Shown here: one piece after another, positions 59,114 through 64,000 of the stretch
How the letters are laid out: each line of letters begins with the position of its first letter
Position numbering within the stretch: the first letter of the stretch is position 1
From: a virus
Strand: one strand, 5' to 3'
DNA: 64,000 bases
IMG/VR virus record: IMGVR_UViG_3300032360_000003
Coordinates: 1 to 64,000 of that record
The notes under the pieces: generated by a model
Told to the model about the DNA's origin: nothing
Databases searched by the model: none
The model's input: only the letters and a program-made list of their open reading frames with translations
Made by a program: the position numbers and the translations under genes

Positions 59114-59281
59114 ATGGCAAAAATACCAGAAGAAATCATGAATGGTTCGAGCCATACTCTGGGCATTTACATTGACAATATGATTCTTAGAGGACGTATT
59201 GTAGAATTACAAAAAGAAATCGCAGAATTGAAAAAAAAGTTAGAAAAAAATACCACCCCCGACATCAGGTGTCGGGGTTAA
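59114..59281 (+). CDS. Small coiled-coil hypothetical protein
   Basis: 55 residues after AAAGGAGAG. C-terminal half is a coiled coil (IVELQKEIAELKKKLEK). The last codons are part of a GC-rich hairpin (59257-59277), so coding and RNA structure overlap. Confidence 0.6.
   Translation: MAKIPEEIMNGSSHTLGIYIDNMILRGRIVELQKEIAELKKKLEKNTTPDIRCRG
59257..59277 (+). repeat. GC-rich hairpin overlapping a gene end
   Basis: CCCCGACA (59257-59264), loop TCAGG, TGTCGGGG (59270-59277): a perfect 8-bp stem at the 3' end of the 55-residue gene. No U-tract. It sits where the -35 of the next promoter should be. Confidence 0.7.
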
Positions 59282-59282
59282 A

Positions 59283-59291
59283 TGGTATAAT
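59283..59291 (+). promoter_or_regulatory. Extended -10 promoter without a -35
   Basis: TGGTATAAT with downstream AGTAGTATT is identical to the -10 region of the 60304 promoter, but TTGACA is absent 17 bases upstream, replaced by the GC-rich hairpin. It probably drives the gene at 59321 weakly or under regulation. Confidence 0.55.
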
Positions 59292-59320
59292 AGTAGTATT
59301 ACAAACAATTGGAGAATTTA

Positions 59321-59497
59321 ATGAAAAGTTTTGTGTGGATTGAATCAACTGATGATAATATTGTAGTTCGTGTTAAGATGACAGGTGAAGTATCATTACG
59401 ATATACCAGAATAGATCTCGCGTGTCGTGGTCTAATTACTGATAAGAATTCTGAGTATATTTTACCATCAGGAAAAATTTACAAATTTGAAAAATAA
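59321..59497 (+). CDS. Small hypothetical protein
   Basis: 58 residues from ATG 59321 (TTGGAG at 6 bases; the TTG at 59309 belongs to the ribosome site). Predicted beta-rich (FVWIESTDDNIVVRVKMTG). Followed directly by repeat copy C. Confidence 0.55.
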   Translation: MKSFVWIESTDDNIVVRVKMTGEVSLRYTRIDLACRGLITDKNSEYILPSGKIYKFEK

Positions 59498-59510
59498 AAG
59501 TGAAATTAGA

Positions 59511-59549
59511 CTAAACCTTTTGGGTTTTAATACGTCTAATATAGTGTAA
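59511..59549 (+). repeat. Stem-loop/promoter-like cassette, copy C
   Basis: CTAAACC-TTTTG-GGTTT stem-loop and TAATACGTCTAATATAGTG, preceded by AGTGAAATTAGA. Practically identical to copy D. Confidence 0.88.
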
Positions 59550-59575
59550 GAACAAAGTTGAGAGGTTACTAAAGA

Positions 59576-59728
59576 ATGAAAACGTATTTGTTGATATTTG
59601 GGATGTTGTTTTGTATGGGTTGCATGAGTAGTATCACTCGCATCGATATGGAAAAAACTGATAAGCGTGATGTCCATCAGAGAGTCTTTGATGAGATGGA
59701 CAAGATGTTTGATACATTTAAGAATTAA
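59576..59728 (+). CDS. Small predicted lipoprotein
   Basis: 50 residues. Signal MKTYLLIFGMLFCMGC with Cys16 as likely lipidation site, then a short charged tail. GAGAGG upstream. It lies between repeat copies C and D, a one-gene cassette. Confidence 0.5.
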   Translation: MKTYLLIFGMLFCMGCMSSITRIDMEKTDKRDVHQRVFDEMDKMFDTFKN

Positions 59729-59750
59729 AGTTGAAAAAAGTGAAATTAGA

Positions 59751-59789
59751 CTAAACCTTTTGGGTTTTAATACGTCTAATATAGTGTAG
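59751..59789 (+). repeat. Stem-loop/promoter-like cassette, copy D
   Basis: CTAAACC-TTTTG-GGTTT stem-loop and TAATACGTCTAATATAGTG with the same upstream AGTGAAATTAGA as copies B and C. Downstream ACAACAAACAAAGGA matches copy B. Confidence 0.88.
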
Positions 59790-59810
59790 ACAACAAACAA
59801 AGGATATAAT

Positions 59811-60002
59811 ATGAAATTAGGTGAATTAGTCAAGAAGTTACAAGAGTTGGAAACGCAACACGGTTCCGATACGAATATCGAATTCAACATCGACGCAGGT
59901 GATTGGTCGAGTGATGAAGATGCAATTGCACACGAAATAGATCAAACGCATGATTGGGAAGATGTCAAAAATCAAAAATGGGTCAACATCTACTTGAGGT
60001 AA
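59811..60002 (+). CDS. Small acidic hypothetical protein
   Basis: 63 residues, with an N-terminal helix (LGELVKKLQELETQ) and a very acidic middle (DAGDWSSDEDAIAHEID). Acidic DNA-mimic-like composition is notable but not proof. AAAGGA ribosome site after repeat copy D. Confidence 0.55.
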   Translation: MKLGELVKKLQELETQHGSDTNIEFNIDAGDWSSDEDAIAHEIDQTHDWEDVKNQKWVNIYLR

Positions 60003-60008
60003 TATGAT

Positions 60009-60290
60009 ATGGAAAAAAGAAGTAGAGCAGAACTTAGACGGCAAGAGCACCTGAAGAAGTACAGTAAAGGAACTAAGAAAAAGGAGGAAAAAATGTCAAT
60101 TGTAGATGAATGGGCAGGAGAAATTACTATCCAAAAGGAGTTAAAAGAGATTAAAGATTTGTTGATTAAGTTAAATACTGACGTGATTAAGTTGAAAAGT
60201 GTAACTTGTCTCAATCCTTTTTTTGATCGACGCACCTGTGAAAATAATGGCGAACCAGATCTGCAGATTTGGAAGGATAATGAAGAATAA
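60009..60290 (+). CDS. Small charged hypothetical protein with two possible starts
   Basis: 93 residues from ATG 60009 (GAGG upstream). A second in-frame ATG at 60093, after AAGGAGG, would give a 65-residue product (MSIVDEWAGEITI); the first 28 residues are a basic helix. Either or both may be made. Ends just before the 60304 promoter. Confidence 0.5.
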   Translation: MEKRSRAELRRQEHLKKYSKGTKKKEEKMSIVDEWAGEITIQKELKEIKDLLIKLNTDVIKLKSVTCLNPFFDRRTCENNGEPDLQIWKDNEE

Positions 60291-60303
60291 ATGCATTTTA
60301 GCC

Positions 60304-60332
60304 TTGACATACCTATAAAAATATGGTATAAT
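60304..60332 (+). promoter_or_regulatory. Consensus sigma-70 promoter for the AAA+ gene
   Basis: TTGACA (60304-60309), 17-base spacer, TATAAT (60327-60332), extended TGG, AGCC flank. Leader of about 48 bases before the TTG start. Confidence 0.92.
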
Positions 60333-60386
60333 AGTAGTATTGAATTGGTTGAGAAGCAGTTTTAAACTATATAATGGAGATGTGAA

Positions 60387-61559
60387 TTGACTAGTAAAAG
60401 AATTGAAGTTGTCCGTAAATTTTATAATGAACTTGGTAAAGAAGTTATTACTCGTAAGGAACTTTATAGTACTCGCGATAAATTAAAGGGTGAACTTCCT
60501 TTGGTTAGCGTACGTTGGATTGAGGATTCTTATAAAGTTTCTGGTAAGCCTGGACACTATCGCCTTCCTCTTGAAGTTCTCGATAATGAAACCTCAGATT
60601 CAGTAGAAATTTCACAGGTTTCTGTAAAAGGTAAAGTTGAACCTAAGGCAGAAGTTGAAGTTGAAGAAATCGTTTCTAACGCGTTTAATTTTATTCCTAC
60701 AAAAGATCCTAGCTATGTCTCATGGGGTCATCATCGCGACATAGAAGCAATCTTGAAATCCAAGATTTTTTATCCCGTTTTCCTCACTGGTCTATCTGGC
60801 AATGGTAAAACCTTTATGGTTGAGCAGATAGGTGCGAAGCTTAAGCGTGAAGTCATTCGCGTTAATGTTACTATTGAAACTGATGAAGATGATCTTCTTG
60901 GCGGTTTTCGTCTGGTTGATGGTGAAACTCAATTCCATAAAGGGCCTGTTGTCGAAGCCATGGAACGCGGTGCGATTTTGTTACTTGATGAAGTTGATCT
61001 CGCATCTACTAAGATTCTCGCACTTCAGCCAGTTCTTGAAGGCAAAGGTGTTTTTCTCAAAAAGATTAATCAGTGGATTACTCCAAAAGAAGGATTTAAT
61101 GTCATCGCAACTGCGAACACTAAGGGCAAAGGTTCTGAGTCTGGTTCTTTTATAGGAACTAACATCTTGAACGAGGCTTTCCTTGAGAGATTTGCAGTCA
61201 CCTTTGAGCAGGAATATCCGACTAACTCGACTGAAGTTAAGATCATCAAGAAAACCTTTGAAGACAATGATATTAATGACGATGATTTCGCGAACAAGTT
61301 GGTCAGATGGGCAGACATCATCCGTAAGACTTATTACGATGGTGGAGTTGATGAGGTGATTTCAACTCGTCGCTTGGTTCATGTTTCCAAAGCCTTTTCC
61401 ATCTTCCAAGATAAGTTGAAGGCGATCGAACTTTGTATTGCACGTTTTGATGAGGATACCAAGCAATCCTTTAAGGAACTATATGGTAAAGTTGACGCAG
61501 ATGTTGATGTTGATGTTGAAGAAAAAACTGAAAAAAAAGATGAACATATGCCATTTTAG
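60387..61559 (+). CDS. MoxR/CobS-like AAA+ ATPase
   Basis: 390 residues starting with TTG after GGAG at 7 bases. Walker A GLSGNGKT (135-142), Walker B AILLLDEVDLA (about 194-204), sensor FNVIATANTKG, arginine-finger region LNEAFLERFAVTFE. Annotated CobS in cyanophages, but the fold is MoxR-like. N-terminal about 100 residues are a separate domain. It is followed by a metalloprotease/VWA gene, the usual partner of MoxR ATPases. It uses more C-ending codons than its neighbours. Confidence 0.9.
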   Translation: MTSKRIEVVRKFYNELGKEVITRKELYSTRDKLKGELPLVSVRWIEDSYKVSGKPGHYRLPLEVLDNETSDSVEISQVSVKGKVEPKAEVEVEEIVSNAFNFIPTKDPSYVSWGHHRDIEAILKSKIFYPVFLTGLSGNGKTFMVEQIGAKLKREVIRVNVTIETDEDDLLGGFRLVDGETQFHKGPVVEAMERGAILLLDEVDLASTKILALQPVLEGKGVFLKKINQWITPKEGFNVIATANTKGKGSESGSFIGTNILNEAFLERFAVTFEQEYPTNSTEVKIIKKTFEDNDINDDDFANKLVRWADIIRKTYYDGGVDEVISTRRLVHVSKAFSIFQDKLKAIELCIARFDEDTKQSFKELYGKVDADVDVDVEEKTEKKDEHMPF

Positions 61560-61560
61560 C

Positions 61561-61599
61561 CTAAACCTTTTCGGTTTTAATACGTCTAATATAGTGTAA
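61561..61599 (+). repeat. Stem-loop/promoter-like cassette, copy E
   Basis: CTAAACC-TTTTC-GGTTT stem-loop and TAATACGTCTAATATAGTG, starting two bases after the AAA+ stop codon. The loop base is C, as in copy F. Confidence 0.88.
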
Positions 61600-61622
61600 G
61601 ACAAAAACAAAGGAGAGTTGTA

Positions 61623-61880
61623 ATGAATAGAGCAGTAAGAAGACGATTGGCAAGAGAGAAAAACAATAATAACGTTGATATTACCAGTAATGACGATATG
61701 ATGGGTATTTTTGGTAATGTTCCATTGGATGTTAAACAAAAACTGGCATTAGAACCTTGTGAAGAACTCAATGGTAAAACTCTTGCAGATTTGATTGTGG
61801 CAACACATCAGTTAACAGAAGTTGATAAAGTTGATGATGATGAGTTTAATACTCGTATAGATGAATGGATAAAAAGTTGA
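61623..61880 (+). CDS. Small hypothetical protein
   Basis: 85 residues, AAAGGAGAG ribosome site. A basic start (MNRAVRRRLAREK) and an acidic end. It sits between the ATPase and the VWA gene and is flanked by repeat copies E and F, so it may be a mobile one-gene insert or an adaptor. Confidence 0.6.
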   Translation: MNRAVRRRLAREKNNNNVDITSNDDMMGIFGNVPLDVKQKLALEPCEELNGKTLADLIVATHQLTEVDKVDDDEFNTRIDEWIKS

Positions 61881-61898
61881 AAAAACTTGTAAATTAGC

Positions 61899-61937
61899 CT
61901 AAACCTTTTCGGTTTTAATACGTCTAATATAGTGTAA
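61899..61937 (+). repeat. Stem-loop/promoter-like cassette, copy F
   Basis: CTAAACC-TTTTC-GGTTT stem-loop and TAATACGTCTAATATAGTG; matches copy E including the downstream AAGACAAAAA. It lies 24 bases before the TTG start of the VWA gene. Confidence 0.88.
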
Positions 61938-61960
61938 GACAAAAAACAAAGGAATAAAAG

Positions 61961-64000
61961 TTGATAAACAAAGTTACGAAAAACAATCTCGCAAAGCTCC
62001 TCGCGACTGAAAATATTGATGTAGAGCATCGTCAAGTTTCTACTGCAGCGTTTGACGTAAAGAATCGTAGACTGATTCTTCCGATTTGGGAAAATGTTTC
62101 AAATGACGTATATGATCTTTTGGTTGGTCATGAAGTTGGTCATGCACTATTTACGCCTCAAATTGAAATTGAAGAACTTTGCAAGAGTATTGACGAAAGT
62201 AATGCAGGTACGGTAAAGTCGTTCCTTAATGTTGTAGAGGACGCCCGTATCGAGAAGAAAATCAAGCGTAAATTTAATGGCCTTCGTAAGAACTTCAAGA
62301 ATGGTTATTCTGAGTTGTTAGAAAAGAATTTCTTTGGTATCAATGGTCGCGATTTGGATAGTTATTCTTTTATCGATCGCATCAACCTCCAATTCAAGCT
62401 TGGTAGTCATATTGACTTTATACCTTTTACACCAGAAGAAAAAACCATTATTAATCGTATTGAAAATCTTGAATCTTTTGATGAAGTTGTTAATGTTGTA
62501 AAAGAAATCTACGCGTCAACTGGTGATTCTGAAACTGAAAAGAATATAGATGATTCAGAATTTTTTGATGATGATGAGCAAGGTTTTGGGGATCAGGAAG
62601 CAAAAGAAACAACTTCTGGTACTGATAAAGATAATGAGGGCGGAGAAGAATCCGAAAATACTAATGATTCAGAAGAAGATACTGATTTAGAAGATGAATC
62701 TTCTGCCGGCAATGGCCCAAACAATGAGCCACCTCAAGATTCTGAAACTCAAAGAAAATTAGATCAAGAATTGGAAGAATTGGTAGATAATAAATCTGAA
62801 GGGCCCATTTATATTGGAATCCCTGATATTAACTCTGAAGATTTCGTTATTGATCAAAGTGCAGTTTATGATAAAGAAATCAAAGAATGGCTCTTTACGG
62901 GAACAGGTGTTGAAGATCTTAGTAACTTGAAAGAAGATTACAAAAAGTTTAAAAATGATTCCATCAAAACCGTTAACTATTTGGTTAAGGAATTTGAACT
63001 CAAGAAAAATGCAGAACAGCACATGAGGGCTCAAGTCAATAAGAGTGGCGTTCTTGATGTAAATAAATTGCATAGTTATAGGTTCTGTGAAGATGTATTC
63101 AAGAGAATTACTACATTGCCCGGCGGTAAAAATCATGGTTTGATATTATTCCTCGATTGGTCAGGTTCTATGTCTGGTTCGTTTGAATCTACAGTAAAGC
63201 AGTTATTAAATCTAGCATATTTCTGTAAGAAAGTGAATATTCCTTTTGACGTTTATAGTTTCCATTCAACATCATCTAATGTAGATATAAAAGGTAAAAC
63301 ACCGACATATATGCACAATGATTATGTTTTGGATAATTTCCATTTAAAGAATATTCTGTCATCGAGACAAAAAGGAAAATCTTTTGAAGATGCAGCATTC
63401 ATTCTATTTTGTATCGCAGACCACTTCCGGCCTGGATATTATAGGTATAAAAATGATCATTTGTTCCCAAGTGATTGGAGTCTTGGTGGAACCCCGTTAA
63501 ATGAAGCCATTATTACAGGTTTTGATATTGTAAAGAAATTTCGTTCAAAGTACGGTGTTTCTAAAGTCAATGTTGTTTTGTTGACTGATGGTGATGGACA
63601 TCCACCAACTGGAATCTATAATGATACTCCAGAATATGGTAGGAGTTTTGGGATTAAGTCAATCCGCATCAGAGATGAAAGATATTATCGCTATTATCCA
63701 AATACAACTGGTGATAGTTATCATAAAAATTACATAGTTGATAAATATACCAAAAAAGAATATGGTGTTGATAGTCGTACAGCTGTAACTCGCGGATTGT
63801 TAAGTGCAATGCGTGAAAGATTTGACGTTAATATTATCGGTTACTATATAGCCGATGGTTTGGGTAGTGATTTGAATAATGCAATTAACTACCAGTTAGA
63901 CATAGAAGATAATCAAGAATTCGCAAAATATAAAACTAATTTCCGAAAGAACGGATTTATAGTAGGCGAGCAACTTGGATATACTGCATTCTTTATCATC
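61961..64000 (+). CDS. Metalloprotease/VWA-domain protein (CobT-like), cut by the right edge
   Basis: At least 680 residues; the frame is still open at 64000. TTG start after AAAGGAAT. N-terminal zinc-protease motif HEVGH (57-61) with Asp/Glu further on (NVVEDARIE), a very acidic middle (about 180-270), and a C-terminal VWA domain with MIDAS motif DWSGSMSGS (399-407), Thr at LGGTPLNEA and Asp at LLTDGDG. MoxR ATPases and VWA proteins act together as chaperone-like complexes; the protease motif suggests a processing role. Cyanophage homologues are named CobT. Confidence 0.85.
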   Translation, partial: MINKVTKNNLAKLLATENIDVEHRQVSTAAFDVKNRRLILPIWENVSNDVYDLLVGHEVGHALFTPQIEIEELCKSIDESNAGTVKSFLNVVEDARIEKKIKRKFNGLRKNFKNGYSELLEKNFFGINGRDLDSYSFIDRINLQFKLGSHIDFIPFTPEEKTIINRIENLESFDEVVNVVKEIYASTGDSETEKNIDDSEFFDDDEQGFGDQEAKETTSGTDKDNEGGEESENTNDSEEDTDLEDESSAGNGPNNEPPQDSETQRKLDQELEELVDNKSEGPIYIGIPDINSEDFVIDQSAVYDKEIKEWLFTGTGVEDLSNLKEDYKKFKNDSIKTVNYLVKEFELKKNAEQHMRAQVNKSGVLDVNKLHSYRFCEDVFKRITTLPGGKNHGLILFLDWSGSMSGSFESTVKQLLNLAYFCKKVNIPFDVYSFHSTSSNVDIKGKTPTYMHNDYVLDNFHLKNILSSRQKGKSFEDAAFILFCIADHFRPGYYRYKNDHLFPSDWSLGGTPLNEAIITGFDIVKKFRSKYGVSKVNVVLLTDGDGHPPTGIYNDTPEYGRSFGIKSIRIRDERYYRYYPNTTGDSYHKNYIVDKYTKKEYGVDSRTAVTRGLLSAMRERFDVNIIGYYIADGLGSDLNNAINYQLDIEDNQEFAKYKTNFRKNGFIVGEQLGYTAFFII

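Noticed and set aside
1-64000. tRNA genes, CRISPR arrays and insertion sequences were looked for.
   Set aside because: No cloverleaf with a convincing T-arm, no regularly spaced repeats and no transposase were recognised by eye; a tRNA scan was not possible.
60387-64000. Cobalamin biosynthesis (CobS/CobT) as the function of the AAA+/VWA pair.
   Set aside because: The motifs are generic MoxR and VWA, the second protein has a zinc-protease motif, and no other cobalamin genes occur; the reductase merely uses B12.

Overview
The window is one long, almost gap-free stretch of an AT-rich genome of a T4-like (Tevenvirinae-related) myovirus of the marine type. All convincing genes read on the + strand, most overlap by 1-4 bases or are separated by a few bases, and the gene order (16-17-18-19-20-67-21-22-23, then uvsY-uvsW-55-47-46, 45-44-62-regA-43, uvsX-41, later 61) is the conserved T4 core order as shuffled in cyanophages and pelagiphages. 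Hsp20, a MoxR-type ATPase/VWA pair, a B12-type ribonucleotide reductase and Fe-S genes are typical of marine relatives. The host cannot be named; its RNA polymerase evidently uses consensus sigma-70 promoters.

Layout. 1-11.3 kb: packaging and head/tail structural genes, with T4-late-like TATAAATA boxes and a strong terminator after the capsid gene. 11.3-31.6 kb: tail-tube-like protein and the replication/recombination block. Inserted between gp46 and the sliding clamp is a five-gene DNA-modification island (17.2-22.6 kb): a MamI-like restriction endonuclease overlapping an amino-methyltransferase, then, from its own promoter, a C5-cytosine methyltransferase, a TET/JBP-like dioxygenase and a homologue of T4 alpha-glucosyltransferase. 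31.5-37.4 kb: small accessory genes, including an NfuA-glutaredoxin-IscA Fe-S module, lipoproteins, a LamG-like secreted protein and an MscS-like membrane protein. 37.4-45.3 kb: proteins with T4-like capsid-targeting N-termini, nucleotide enzymes and a structural protein. 45.3-49.1 kb: primase and class II ribonucleotide reductase. 49.1-53.1 kb: small membrane, lipo- and secreted proteins and a trypsin-like protease. 53.1-57.9 kb: a run of five genes with predicted capsid-targeting leaders. 58-64 kb: small early-type genes separated by copies of a roughly 39-base stem-loop/promoter-like repeat, then an AAA+ ATPase and a metalloprotease/VWA protein cut by the right edge.

How it fits together. 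Six near-identical promoters (extended -35 AGCCTTGACA, 17-base spacer, extended -10 TGGTATAAT) precede gp55, the restriction-modification pair, the cytosine-modification operon, the clamp, primase and the AAA+ gene. gp55, a late sigma factor, would switch on the TATAAATA promoters of the structural genes. The most exciting candidate is the post-replicative pathway C -> 5mC -> 5hmC -> glucosyl-5hmC, which ends in a T4-like glucosyltransferase but has no dCMP hydroxymethylase in the window. Second is a set of proteins predicted to be packaged in the capsid and co-injected (ligase-like, kinase-like and three paralogues of unknown fold). Third is the mobile-looking promoter cassette. No tRNA, rRNA, CRISPR array or insertion sequence was recognised. 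Domain names rest on reading the protein sequence and memory of families; no database search was run.
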